From assembly GCA_021850345.1 (NCBI GenBank), contig JAJZMN010000184.1, positions 1-18,777 on the forward strand: a DNA stretch of 18,777 nucleotides, in the 5' to 3' direction. This document shows positions 7,587 through 15,645 of the stretch, in pieces; position 1 is the first letter of the stretch, and the number at the start of each line of letters is the position of its first letter. Both the position numbers and the translations under genes were made by a program. Below the pieces are notes generated by a model. That model saw only the letters and a list, made by a program, of their open reading frames with translations, was not told the DNA's origin and made no database searches. The DNA is from Actinomycetes bacterium (GTDB lineage: Bacteria; Actinomycetota; Acidimicrobiia; Acidimicrobiales; RAAP-2).

Positions 7587-8741
7587 CTACCCGTCGGCCG
7601 CCGCCGTCCCCCGAGGGGCCGGCAGGTGCCGCGACACGCGGAAGGCCGACTCGGCCTCGAGGGCCTCGTATCCGGGCTTGATGACGCCGTTGATGAGCGC
7701 CAGGCGGTCGTCGAAGGGGTAGAACGCGCTCTTCATCGCATTGATCGACAGCCAGCGCAGATCGCTCCAGCCCCACCCGAACGCCTCGGCGCAGCGCGCC
7801 ATCTCCGAAGAGAGCGTCACCCCGCTCATGAGGCGGTTGTCGGTGTTGATGGTCGTGCGGAAGTTCAGGCGGCGGAAGAGCGCGATCGGATGCTGGTCGA
7901 GACTCGCCGCGACGCCGGTGTGGACGTTCGAGGTCGGGCAGAGCTCGAGGGGGATACGCCGGTCGCGCACGTAGGCGGCGAGGCGGCCAAGGCTCACCGT
8001 GCCGTCCTCGTGCACCGTCACGTCGTCGATCAGGCGAACACCGTGACCGAGGCGCTCCGCGTTGCACCACTGCAGCGCCTGCCAGATCGAGGGCAGGCCG
8101 AACGCCTCACCGGCGTGCAGGGTGGCGTGGAAGTTCTCGCGCTGGACGTGCTGGAAGGCGTCGAGATGGCGGGTCGGAGGGTAGCCGGCCTCCGGACCGG
8201 CGACGTCGAATCCCGCGACCCCGACGTCGCGGTGGCGCACGGCGAGCTCGGCGATCTCGAGCGAGCGCGCGGCGGTCCGCATCGCCGTGAGCAGCGCCCT
8301 GACGACGATAAGTCGGCCCTTGGTCGCCGCCGTGGCCATCCCGTCCGCGAAGCCCGCGAGAACCGCCTCGACGATCTCGTCGAGATCGAGCCCGCGCTCG
8401 GTGTGCAGCTCGGGCGCGAAGCGCACCTCCGCGTAGACGACGCCGTCGGTCGCGAGGTCCTCGACGCACTCGGCGGCCACGCGCCGGAGCGCCGTGGTGT
8501 GCTGCATCAGCGCGACGGTGTGCGTGAAGCCCTCGAGGTAGCGCACGAGGTCCCGTCGGGGCGTGTCGGCGACGAACCACGCGGCGAGCTCGGCGGCGTC
8601 GAGGCTCGGCAGCCCCCGATAGCCCTGCTCCACGGCGAGCTCCACGACCGTCTCGGGGCGCAGGCCCCCGTCGAGATGGTCGTGGAGCAGGACCTTCGGT
8701 GCCCGGCGGATCTGATCGAGGCTCGGCGACGCGTCCTGCAT
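7587..8741 (-). CDS. add: Adenosine deaminase
   Basis: Zinc-dependent hydrolytic deamination of (deoxy)adenosine to (deoxy)inosine in the cytoplasm. Length is 384 residues. Metal and catalytic residues visible are HDH (H20, H22), HAGE (H209, catalytic E212), RLGHG (H233), LCPTSN and NTDNRLMS (D301). The second Asp of the classical TDDP motif is Asn here, as I recall from mycobacterial Add, so this is a lineage trait, not a defect. ATG 8741 is chosen over GTG 8744 because AGGAG (8752-8748) is six bases from the ATG. It is the third gene of the operon, 41 bp after deoA and one base before the alternative punA start. Confidence 0.96.
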   Translation of the reverse strand: MQDASPSLDQIRRAPKVLLHDHLDGGLRPETVVELAVEQGYRGLPSLDAAELAAWFVADTPRRDLVRYLEGFTHTVALMQHTTALRRVAAECVEDLATDGVVYAEVRFAPELHTERGLDLDEIVEAVLAGFADGMATAATKGRLIVVRALLTAMRTAARSLEIAELAVRHRDVGVAGFDVAGPEAGYPPTRHLDAFQHVQRENFHATLHAGEAFGLPSIWQALQWCNAERLGHGVRLIDDVTVHEDGTVSLGRLAAYVRDRRIPLELCPTSNVHTGVAASLDQHPIALFRRLNFRTTINTDNRLMSGVTLSSEMARCAEAFGWGWSDLRWLSINAMKSAFYPFDDRLALINGVIKPGYEALEAESAFRVSRHLPAPRGTAAADG

Positions 8742-8747
8742 CACCCT

Positions 8748-8752
8748 CTCCT
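8748..8752 (-). promoter_or_regulatory. Strong Shine-Dalgarno of add
   Basis: AGGAG on the minus strand with a 6-nt spacer to ATG 8741 decides between the adjacent GTG and ATG starts. It is one of the clearest ribosome-binding sites in the window, whereas the head gene of the same operon appears to have none. Confidence 0.7.
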
Positions 8753-8782
8753 ACGCGACAAAGACGCGAGGCGCAAGCAGGT

Positions 8783-10069
8783 TCAGTCGATGCGCTCGAG
8801 CACCAGGGGCGCGGCCTGCGGTGGCGCGTCGGTGATCTCGATCGCCCCCTCGAGCGCCGCGAGGGCACGGGGAAGGCGGGTCACGTCCTCGGTGTGCAGC
8901 TCGAGGACGACGTCGCCGGCGGCCACGGCCTCACCGGGCTTGCGCAGGCAGACCACGCCCGCTGGGGCCGAGACCGGATCCTCCTTGCGGGCCCGGCCCG
9001 CCCCGAGGCGCCACGCCGCGACGCCGACGCCGCGAGCATCGAGGCGCGCGAGCACCCCCGAGCGTCCGGCCCGCACGGGTGCGACGTGCGGGGCCCGCGC
9101 GAGCGGTGCGTCCGGGTCACCACCCTGTGCGGCGATCATCTCCCGCCACCGGGCGAGGGCCGAGCCGTCCTCGAGCGCCCGTGCGGGGTCGGCCGACAGC
9201 CCGGCGAGGGCGCACATCTCGCGGGAGAGCGCGAGCGTCACCTCGACGAGGTCGGCGGGTCCCCGTCCCGACAGCGTCTCGACGGCCTCCGCGACCTCGA
9301 GTGCGTTGCCCACCGCGCGCCCGAGCGGGGCGTCCATGGCGGTGACGAGCGCGGAGACCGACAGCCCGTGCGCGCGGCCGAGTCCCACCATCGTGCGGGC
9401 GAGCGCGACGGCGTCGTCGCGGGCCGCCATGAACGCGCCCGTTCCCGTCTTCACGTCGAGGACCAGCGCGTCGGTCCCCTCGGCGATCTTCTTCGCCATG
9501 ATCGAGCCCGCGATGAGCGGGATCGACTCGACCGTGCCGGTCACGTCGCGCAGCGCGTAGAGCTTGCGGTCGGCCGGCGCGAGCCCCGCGCCGGCGGCAC
9601 AGATCACGGCGCCGACCGAGGCGAGCTGGGCGCGGATCTCGTCGTTGGTGAGGTTCGCCCGCCACCCCGGAATCGACTCGAGCTTGTCGAGCGTCCCGCC
9701 GGTGTGGCCGAGCCCGCGCCCGCTCAACTGGGGAACGGCCGCGCCGCACGCGGCGAGGAGGGGGACGAGGACGAGAGAGACCTTGTCCCCGACGCCGCCC
9801 GTCGAGTGCTTGTCCACGGTCGGGCGTCCCAGCCCACCGAGATCGAGACGCTCCCCTGAGGCGACGATCGCGCGCGTCCAGGCTTCGAGCTCCCGGTGGC
9901 ACAGGCCCCGCCACACGATCGCCATCAGCAGCGCCGCGACCTGCTCGTCGGCAACGGCGCCGGCGAGGTAGCCCTCGATGAGCCAGGAGATCGCCTGGTC
10001 GGAGAGCTCACCCCCGTCGCGCTTTCGGCAGATGAGCTCGACGGCGTCGAAGGGCGCCGCCGGGCTCAC
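8783..10069 (-). CDS. deoA: Thymidine / pyrimidine-nucleoside phosphorylase
   Basis: Phosphorolyses thymidine and deoxyuridine (and uridine if of the Pdp type) to base and (deoxy)ribose-1-phosphate. It has 428 residues. The family hallmarks are KHSTGGVGDK (87-96) for phosphate binding and SGRGLGHTGGTLDKLESIPG (116-135). R174 in ALRDVTG, S189 and K193 in AGSIMAKK match the base-binding R171, S186 and K190 of E. coli DeoA. The GTG start overlaps the cdd stop (GTGA); the open frame runs far upstream through cdd, but the protein fold begins here. Deoxyuridine or uridine produced by Cdd is its natural substrate. DeoA versus Pdp cannot be settled by eye. Confidence 0.95.
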   Translation of the reverse strand: MSPAAPFDAVELICRKRDGGELSDQAISWLIEGYLAGAVADEQVAALLMAIVWRGLCHRELEAWTRAIVASGERLDLGGLGRPTVDKHSTGGVGDKVSLVLVPLLAACGAAVPQLSGRGLGHTGGTLDKLESIPGWRANLTNDEIRAQLASVGAVICAAGAGLAPADRKLYALRDVTGTVESIPLIAGSIMAKKIAEGTDALVLDVKTGTGAFMAARDDAVALARTMVGLGRAHGLSVSALVTAMDAPLGRAVGNALEVAEAVETLSGRGPADLVEVTLALSREMCALAGLSADPARALEDGSALARWREMIAAQGGDPDAPLARAPHVAPVRAGRSGVLARLDARGVGVAAWRLGAGRARKEDPVSAPAGVVCLRKPGEAVAAGDVVLELHTEDVTRLPRALAALEGAIEITDAPPQAAPLVLERID

Positions 10070-10500
10070 GACGGTGAGCGCCGTGCGAAGTCCTCGGCGC
10101 CGAAGGCGAGCGGCAGGAGCTCCCCGAGTCGACGGGGCGGCAGCTGCGGCCCGGCGTCGACGAGCAGGTCGGGACCCCCGTGCTCGGCGAGCAGCTGGCG
10201 GCAGCGCCCGCAGGGTGACAGCGGTCGGCCGTCGCCGGCGGTCACGGCGACGGCGACGAGCCGGCCACCGCCCGAGGACACCAGTGCGGAGACGAGCCCG
10301 CACTCCGCGCAGAGGCTGAGGCCGAAGGACGCGTTCTCGACGTTGCAGGCGCTCAGCAACTCGCCGCGCTCGGTGAGACCGGCGGCCCCGACCCGCAGGC
10401 CCGAATAGGGCGCGTACGCGCGCGCCGCGATCGCGTCGGCCGCCGCGCGCAGCACGTCCCAGTCGACACCGGCCGCCTCGCTCGGGATGCCGCCACGCAC
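10066..10500 (-). CDS. cdd: Cytidine deaminase
   Basis: Deaminates cytidine and deoxycytidine to uridine and deoxyuridine. It is a small homotetramer-type enzyme of 144 residues. The NVENAS substrate loop (53-58) precedes CAEC with zinc ligand C64 and catalytic E66; PCGRC supplies zinc ligands C97 and C100. This is the head of the salvage operon. The GTG at 10500 has no Shine-Dalgarno sequence but sits six bases after TAGTGT, so the mRNA is probably leaderless. The last 40 or so residues are the usual divergent tail. Coupling to deoA by a 4-bp overlap gives a direct cytidine to uracil route. Confidence 0.95.
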   Translation of the reverse strand: MRGGIPSEAAGVDWDVLRAAADAIAARAYAPYSGLRVGAAGLTERGELLSACNVENASFGLSLCAECGLVSALVSSGGGRLVAVAVTAGDGRPLSPCGRCRQLLAEHGGPDLLVDAGPQLPPRRLGELLPLAFGAEDFARRSPS

Positions 10501-10506
10501 GGGCGC

Positions 10507-10512
10507 ACACTA
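10507..10512 (-). promoter_or_regulatory. -10 hexamer of the cdd (salvage operon) promoter, leaderless
   Basis: On the minus strand TAGTGT is followed by GCGCCC and then the cdd GTG, placing the expected start of transcription on the G of the start codon. No convincing -35 is seen at 16-18 bp. It shares the TA at 10511-10512 with the divergent pfkB hexamer. Confidence 0.6.
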
Positions 10513-10516
10513 CACT
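10511..10516 (+). promoter_or_regulatory. -10 hexamer of the pfkB-kinase promoter, leaderless or near-leaderless
   Basis: TACACT is followed by nine bases and then GTG 10526. Transcription starting 7-10 bases after the hexamer would give a leader of 0-3 nt. No -35 consensus is visible. It overlaps the cdd -10 by two base pairs, so one polymerase should exclude the other. Confidence 0.55.
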
Positions 10517-10525
10517 TTCTGGTCC

Positions 10526-11470
10526 GTGCTTCCCCCCGGCGCCCTCGCCGCGCGCACGCCCAACGCCGCGCGAATCGTGGCCGTCGGGGACGTGATGGCC
10601 GACGTCGTCGTCCGCCTCGCGGCCCCGGTCGCGCCGGCGAGCGACACGCCGGCCGCGATCTCGCTCTTTCCGGGGGGTTCGGCGGCGAACACGGCGGTCT
10701 GGCTGGCGGCCGCCGGCGCCGAGGTCACCCTCGTGGCCGCCGTCGGTAACGACCTCCTCGGCGACGCCGCAACGCGGGCCCTGAGCGGCGGCGGCGTCAC
10801 CCCCCACCTCAGCCGGGTGCCCGGCGTGTCCACCGGTGTGGTCGTCGCCATCGTGACGCGCTCGGGCGAGCGCTCGATGCTCACCGACCGCGGCGCGAAC
10901 CGCCTGCTCAGCCCCGACCATCTCCCCGTGGCGCTCTTCGCGCCGGGCGCGCACCTGCATCTGTCCGCGTACGTGATCTATGACGAGAGGACCCGCCCGA
11001 CCGCCGAACGCGCGCTCGCACTCGCCGCAGCAGCGGAGATGACCGTCTCCCTCGACCCCTGTTCGGCTTCCCCTCTCGCCGCCTTCGGCGCCGCCGCCTT
11101 TTGCGCCGCGACCCGCACGGCGACCTGGTGCTGCGCGAACAGCGACGAGGCCGCCGTGCTCACGGCCCAAAGTGACCCGGCCGCGGCCGCCGCAGCGCTC
11201 AGCGAGGTCTACCCCGAGGTGACGGTCAGCGCGGGCGCCGACGGCGTCTATGTCGCAACCACCGGGCGCGTGCGGCACGTCCCGGCCGCAACGACCGAGG
11301 TCGCCGACACCACCGGGGCCGGCGACGCGTTCACGGGCACGTACCTCGCGCGCCGGCTCGCGGGCGAGGGGCCGGAGGACGCAGCGGCCGCCGCAGTCGC
11401 CGTCGCCGCCCGGGTCGTCGCGGCGCCCGGGGCCCGCCCGCCGGGCGCGCTCGCCTACTCCAGACTGTAG
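10526..11470 (+). CDS. PfkB-family (ribokinase-like) kinase, candidate pseudouridine kinase
   Basis: A 314-residue carbohydrate/nucleoside kinase of the PfkB family. It has the N-terminal substrate Asp in GDVMAD (21-26), PfkB signature 1 around GGSAANTA (50-57) and VGNDLLGD (73-80), the CANSDEA segment (203-209), and signature 2 DTTGAGDAFTGTYL (261-274) with catalytic base D267. GTG 10526 is preferred to the in-frame ATG 10487, because ATG 10487 lies inside cdd and upstream of the -10. The family phosphorylates ribose, adenosine, pseudouridine, fructose and others. Since psuG closes the divergent operon and PsuK belongs to this family, pseudouridine 5'-kinase is the leading inference; ribokinase or a nucleoside kinase are alternatives. 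Its 3' end overlaps the converging permease gene by 16 bp. Confidence 0.88.
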   Translation: MLPPGALAARTPNAARIVAVGDVMADVVVRLAAPVAPASDTPAAISLFPGGSAANTAVWLAAAGAEVTLVAAVGNDLLGDAATRALSGGGVTPHLSRVPGVSTGVVVAIVTRSGERSMLTDRGANRLLSPDHLPVALFAPGAHLHLSAYVIYDERTRPTAERALALAAAAEMTVSLDPCSASPLAAFGAAAFCAATRTATWCCANSDEAAVLTAQSDPAAAAAALSEVYPEVTVSAGADGVYVATTGRVRHVPAATTEVADTTGAGDAFTGTYLARRLAGEGPEDAAAAAVAVAARVVAAPGARPPGALAYSRL

Positions 11471-12747
11471 GGGACTCCGTCGGCGGCCGGCGGCCTGACC
11501 CGGCCGACGAGTCCGGAGACGACCGCGATCGTGATCACGTACGGCGCCATCGACAGGAACGGCGAGGGGATGCCGACGCTCAACACCGCGAGGAAGCTCT
11601 GGAGCGAGACCGCGAAGCCGAAGAGCAGCGCGGCACCAAGCGCCCCGAAGGGCCGCCAGCGCCCGAAGATCATCGCGGCGAGCGCCACGTAGCCGAGGCC
11701 GGCGGTCATCTGGGCGGAGAACTCGCCGATCGAGCCGATCGTGAACGACGCCCCGCCGATGCCGGCGACCACGCCGCCCAGGATGACGTTGCGGTAGCGC
11801 ACCGAAAGCACGTGGATCCCGACGCTCTGCGCGGCGCGGGGGTGCTCACCCACCGCGCGCACACGCAGCCCCCAGCGCGTGTGGAACAGCGTCACGTGCA
11901 CGAGTACGAGGAGCGCGAAGGCGCCGTAGAAAAAGACGTTCTGGTCGAAAAGCACCGGTCCGGCGATGGGGATCTTGTCGAGCAGGGGGACCGCGAACGG
12001 CGAGAAGGTCGAGGGGCTGTTCAGGGTCGTCTGGTCCGGGGTGAGGACCTGGGCCGTGAGGAAGTTCGTCAGTCCCGTGCAGAAAGCGACGATGACGACC
12101 CCGACGATGATCTGGTCCGCCCCGTAGCGGAGCGCCAAGAAGGCGAGGAGCGCCCCGAAGAGCGCGCCGGCGACCGCCCCGGAGACGACGCCCAACCAGA
12201 GGTTCCCCGTGGCGCTGCCGATCATGGCGCCGAGGAACGCACCGGCGAGGAACTGGCCCTCGATCGCGATGTTCACGACGCCCGAGCGCTCACAGAGGAT
12301 CCCCGACAGCGAGCCGTAGACGAGCGGCGTCGCGGCGACCATGGTCTCCGCGAGCATCTGGACGAAGTTGAGCGTGTTGCCCCGCGCCGCCCAGGCGAGG
12401 AACGCCCAGAGGAACGCGCAGAACCCGGCGCTGAAGATGAGGTAGCTCCCCTGTGTCCGGAGCCGTACGAGAAGCACGATGCCGAGGCCGCCACAGACGA
12501 GCGCGCAGGCGATCGCGACCGGGCGGACCGACATCACCAGTGGCGAGAGGTCGATCGAGGGGGGCGTCGAGAGCAAGAAGGTCGCCCGTGCGCCGCCCGT
12601 GACGCCGAGAGCGAAGGCCATAAGGGTGACGACCCCGAGGAGGACGAGGAACACCCCCATCCCGCGGACCCGCCCGAGCGAGACCAGGCGCGCGTCCACC
12701 GCGGCTGCCTCAGCTGCGTCGCTCAGCGCGCGCTCGCCCGCGCTCAT
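11455..12747 (-). CDS. BMP-type (nucleoside) ABC transporter permease, NupQ-like
   Basis: An integral membrane subunit of the ABC importer, 430 residues, of the branched-chain amino acid/ribose permease superfamily. About the first 120 residues form an extension with three hydrophobic segments (28-50, 74-96, 101-120). The conserved core follows: ETMVAATPL, then RSGVVNIAIEGQFLAGAF (154-171), and membrane spans near 185-206, 213-230, 270-289, 318-337, 366-385 and 399-416. The cytoplasmic coupling loop GEHPRAAQSVGI (300-311) is the usual ATPase contact. ATG 12747 is used: it overlaps the stop of the other permease (ATGA) and has AAGGG nine bases upstream; ATG 12756 is the alternative. It is the last gene of the importer operon and pairs with the next permease as a heterodimer. 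Confidence 0.93.
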   Translation of the reverse strand: MSAGERALSDAAEAAAVDARLVSLGRVRGMGVFLVLLGVVTLMAFALGVTGGARATFLLSTPPSIDLSPLVMSVRPVAIACALVCGGLGIVLLVRLRTQGSYLIFSAGFCAFLWAFLAWAARGNTLNFVQMLAETMVAATPLVYGSLSGILCERSGVVNIAIEGQFLAGAFLGAMIGSATGNLWLGVVSGAVAGALFGALLAFLALRYGADQIIVGVVIVAFCTGLTNFLTAQVLTPDQTTLNSPSTFSPFAVPLLDKIPIAGPVLFDQNVFFYGAFALLVLVHVTLFHTRWGLRVRAVGEHPRAAQSVGIHVLSVRYRNVILGGVVAGIGGASFTIGSIGEFSAQMTAGLGYVALAAMIFGRWRPFGALGAALLFGFAVSLQSFLAVLSVGIPSPFLSMAPYVITIAVVSGLVGRVRPPAADGVPYSLE

Positions 12748-14006
12748 CCACCCCATCCCTTGGTGAACAGCAGGATCTTCCCCGCCCCCGCCTCCCGCAG
12801 ACGGAAGATCTCGCGCACGAGGGCGGGGGTGGCGACCATGAAGACGATGACGGCCTGGATCACCGTCGTCAGGTCGATCGGGATCGAGGCGACCGCCTGC
12901 ATGTACCGTCCCCCGGTCGACAGGGCCGCGAAGAGCAGCGACCCGAGGACGACCCCGAGGGGGCGGTTGCGCCCGAGCAGCGCGACGGTGATCGCATTGA
13001 AGCCGACCGCGCCGCCGTATCCGCTCGAGAGGAAGAAGTCGGTCCCCGAGACGGTCGACATGCCGGCCAGGCCGACGAGCGCCCCGGAGATCGTGAGCAC
13101 CGCGATCGTCGCCCGCCGGGCGTCCATGCCCGCCGTCCGGCCGGCGGAGGGGTTGGCGCCGATCACGGTGAACTCGAAGCCGAGGGTGGACTTGCGCATG
13201 AACCACGAGGCCGCCGCCGCGACCGCGAGCGCGATGAGCAGTCCGAGGTTCACTCGCAGCGTCGAGCCGAACAGGTGCGGCAGGCGGGCGGTCATCGGGA
13301 TCGTCTGCGAGATCGAGTTCGACTGGCCCGGCTGCTGGAGCGGATGGGTCGTGAGCAGGTACGCGAGCAGGTCGAGGAAGATGTAGTTGAGCATGATCGT
13401 GACGATCACCTCGTGCGCCCCCGTGCGCGCCTTGAGGATCCCCGGGATGAAGCCGGCAAGGGCGCCGCCGGCCGCCCCGGCGAGCACGACGAGCACGAGG
13501 TGGGGGACGAGCGGGAGGCTGACCCCGAAGCCGACGTAGGTGGCCGCCAGCGCGCCCGCGATGAGCTGGCCCTGTCCCCCGATGTTGAAGACGCCGGTCG
13601 AAAAGCCGATCGCGACGCCGGTTCCGGCAAGGATCAGCGGGGTCGCGGAGACGAGCGTCTCCGAGATCGGCGTAAAGACCCCCGTCCATCCGCGGCCTGT
13701 CGTGAGCGCGTGGCCGAGTGCGGAGGGGCTGATCACCGAACCGGCGAAGAGCGCGCCGTAGGCGTTGCCGACGGTCGAGAAGCTGGTCGCGAAGGCGGCG
13801 CCCGGCGCGCGGCCGACAGCACCCCAGGCATGCAGGGTCGCCGGCGTCGTCACGATGATGAGCAGGGCACCGACCACGAGGCCGCCGACCACCGCGAGCA
13901 GCGTGACCACCGCGACGTTCGCCTCGGTGACGAAGGCGAGCACGCGGCGCCACCACGGCGTGCCCGGCGGCGACGGGGAGGCGAGGGCGCTCTCGGCCGC
14001 GCTCAC
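12744..14006 (-). CDS. BMP-type (nucleoside) ABC transporter permease, NupP-like
   Basis: The second membrane subunit, 420 residues. A hydrophobic span at 31-53 is followed by a roughly 60-residue, presumably external stretch. The family core then begins at SETLVSATPLILAGTG, with FNIGGQGQLIAGALAA (140-155) as the hallmark. Further spans lie near 168-190, 200-220, 253-270, 300-318, 350-365 and 380-395. GANPSAGRTAGMD (283-295) is the coupling loop. The GTG start overlaps the ATPase stop (GTGA) and the TGA overlaps the next permease start. It forms the translocation channel with the NupQ-like subunit. Homologues carry purine and pyrimidine nucleosides in Bacillus, Lactococcus and spirochaetes; the actual ligand range here is inferred. 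Confidence 0.93.
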   Translation of the reverse strand: MSAAESALASPSPPGTPWWRRVLAFVTEANVAVVTLLAVVGGLVVGALLIIVTTPATLHAWGAVGRAPGAAFATSFSTVGNAYGALFAGSVISPSALGHALTTGRGWTGVFTPISETLVSATPLILAGTGVAIGFSTGVFNIGGQGQLIAGALAATYVGFGVSLPLVPHLVLVVLAGAAGGALAGFIPGILKARTGAHEVIVTIMLNYIFLDLLAYLLTTHPLQQPGQSNSISQTIPMTARLPHLFGSTLRVNLGLLIALAVAAAASWFMRKSTLGFEFTVIGANPSAGRTAGMDARRATIAVLTISGALVGLAGMSTVSGTDFFLSSGYGGAVGFNAITVALLGRNRPLGVVLGSLLFAALSTGGRYMQAVASIPIDLTTVIQAVIVFMVATPALVREIFRLREAGAGKILLFTKGWGG

Positions 14007-15544
14007 GGCGACTCGCCCTTCGCCCCCCCGGGCGGCGGTGCAACCGCGTCGATGCCGGCCATGAGAAGGCCGATCCGGTCGCGCCCGACGCTCGGGTCGA
14101 CGACGCCGGCGATCCTCCCGCGGTACATCACCGCGACGCGGTCGCCGAGGGCGAGGACCTCATCGAGCTCGGAGGAGACCAGCAAAACGGCCGCGCCCCG
14201 GTCGCGCTCGGCGACGATGCGGCGGTGGACGTACTCGATCGAACCGACGTCGAGGCCGCGGGTCGGCTGGGAGCAGACGAGGAGCTTGACGGGCCGGGAG
14301 AGCTCGCGCGCGACGACGACCTTCTGTTGGTTGCCACCCGAGAGCGTGCCGACGGCGACGGCGGCCGAGGGCGCGCGGATGTCGAACTCGGCGAGCTTGC
14401 GCTCGCCGTCGGCCCGCACCCTCGCCAGGCGGCGCGCGCCGTGGCGCGCGTAGGGCGCCCGGTCGTACTGGTTGAGGACGAGGTTGTCAGCGATCGAGAG
14501 GCTGAGCACGAGCCCGTCGCTCTGGCGGTCCTCGGGGACGTTGGCGACGCCCGCCTCGATCGCGCGGCGCGGTGTCGCGTGCGAAAGGTCGCGCCCGCCG
14601 ACGCGGATCGTCCCCGCCGCGACGGCGCGCATGCCCGTCACCGCCTCGGCAAGCTCCGTCTGGCCGTTGCCCTGAACGCCCGCGACGGCCACGATCTCGC
14701 CGGCGCGCACGTCGAGGCTCACGTCGTCGACGACCGTGACCCCGCGGTCGTCGACGACGCGTAGGCCGGCAATTTCGAGCACCGCCTCTCCGGGTCGCGC
14801 CGGCTCCTTGTGCACGACCAGCTCGACCGAGCGGCCGACCATCATCGCGGCGAGCTGGTCCTCGTCGGTCTCGGCGGGCGTGGTGTGGCCGACGACCCGG
14901 CCCAGGCGGACCACCGTGATCCGGTCGGCGACCGCGAGCACCTCTTTCAGCTTGTGGGTGATGAACAAGATGGATCGGCCCGCGGCCACGAGCGAGCGCA
15001 TGATGGTGAAGAGCGCCTCGGTCTCCTGCGGCGTGAGGACCGCGGTCGGCTCATCGAGGATCAGCACCTTGGCGTCACGGATGAGGGCCTTCAGGATCTC
15101 GACTCGTTGCTGCGCGCCGACGGGGAGATGCTCAACCAGTGCGTCGGGATCGACGGCGAGGCCGAACTCGGCCGAGAGCCGACGGATTTCGGCCCGCGCG
15201 CGGCGCCGGTCGAGGAAGCCGAGACGGCGCACGGGCTCAAAGCCGAGCACGACGTTCTCCGCGACGCTGAAGACCGGGACGAGCATGAAGTGCTGGTGCA
15301 CCATGCCGATGCCGCGGCGCACGGCGTCCCCCGGGTCCGAGAAGCGCACCGGCTCACCGTCGATGCGGATCTCGCCTCCGTCGGCATGCAACAGACCGAA
15401 CAGGACGTTCATGAGCGTCGTCTTGCCGGCGCCGTTCTCGCCGAGCAGGCAGTGGATCTCGCCCTCCTCGACGCTGAGGTCGATCCCGTCGTTGGCCACC
15501 AGGTCGCCGAAGCGCTTGGTGATGCCGGCGAGCTCGAGTCTCAT
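14003..15544 (-). CDS. Double-domain ABC transporter ATPase, NupO/YufO-like
   Basis: Two fused nucleotide-binding domains in 513 residues, energising the importer on the cytoplasmic face. Domain 1 is catalytic: Walker A GENGAGKT (35-42), Q-loop region MVHQHF (81-86), signature LPVGAQQRVEI (140-150), Walker B LILDEPT (161-167) and switch His H197. Domain 2 has a degenerate Walker A (GVQGNGQTEL, 289-298) and intact signature LSGGNQQK (401-408), while its Walker B reads LLVCSQPTRGLD with Gln for the catalytic Glu. That asymmetry is normal for BMP/ribose-type importers. ATG 15544 places the fold at the usual distance; an in-frame ATG at 15586 would add 14 Arg-rich residues. No Shine-Dalgarno sequence is evident at either, which is odd for an internal gene. 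Confidence 0.95.
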   Translation of the reverse strand: MRLELAGITKRFGDLVANDGIDLSVEEGEIHCLLGENGAGKTTLMNVLFGLLHADGGEIRIDGEPVRFSDPGDAVRRGIGMVHQHFMLVPVFSVAENVVLGFEPVRRLGFLDRRRARAEIRRLSAEFGLAVDPDALVEHLPVGAQQRVEILKALIRDAKVLILDEPTAVLTPQETEALFTIMRSLVAAGRSILFITHKLKEVLAVADRITVVRLGRVVGHTTPAETDEDQLAAMMVGRSVELVVHKEPARPGEAVLEIAGLRVVDDRGVTVVDDVSLDVRAGEIVAVAGVQGNGQTELAEAVTGMRAVAAGTIRVGGRDLSHATPRRAIEAGVANVPEDRQSDGLVLSLSIADNLVLNQYDRAPYARHGARRLARVRADGERKLAEFDIRAPSAAVAVGTLSGGNQQKVVVARELSRPVKLLVCSQPTRGLDVGSIEYVHRRIVAERDRGAAVLLVSSELDEVLALGDRVAVMYRGRIAGVVDPSVGRDRIGLLMAGIDAVAPPPGGAKGESP

Positions 15545-15592
15545 CGGGCGCAATCGTCGCGTACCCGCGTGGCGCGTGCGCGCCATGCGCGC

Positions 15593-15637
15593 GGCGCCCC
15601 GCCCCCGGCTCCCCCGCGGGGTCCGGAGCGGGGCGCC
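15593..15637 (-). promoter_or_regulatory. Strong stem-loop between the binding-protein and ATPase genes
   Basis: A perfect 10-bp inverted repeat (GGCGCCCCGC at 15593-15602, GCGGGGCGCC at 15628-15637) encloses a 25-nt loop that itself contains the palindrome CCCCGCGGGG (15612-15621). It starts eight bases after the binding-protein stop. There is no T run beyond it, so read-through to the ATPase is likely. Such intercistronic stem-loops often protect or attenuate transcripts so that the binding protein is made in excess; that role is inferred here. Confidence 0.6.
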
Positions 15638-15645
15638 GGAGCGCG

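Noticed and set aside
7368..9560. 730-residue plus-strand open frame across punA, add and deoA
   Set aside because: It spans three well-supported minus-strand genes and their junctions and shows no family motif. Long spurious frames are expected in DNA this GC-rich.
10070..11278. Upstream extension of the deoA frame through cdd and under pfkB (would give an 831-residue protein)
   Set aside because: The thymidine phosphorylase fold begins at GTG 10069, the extension has no domain, and cdd occupies the same strand in another frame.
11812..13386. 524-residue plus-strand frame rich in Glu, Asp and Arg
   Set aside because: It is antisense to two membrane permeases; hydrophobic codons read backwards give charged residues, which explains its composition.
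15545..15592. Separate promoter for the ATPase gene
   Set aside because: No TANNNT hexamer at a suitable distance and no -35-like element on the minus strand, so transcription from the binding-protein promoter is more likely.
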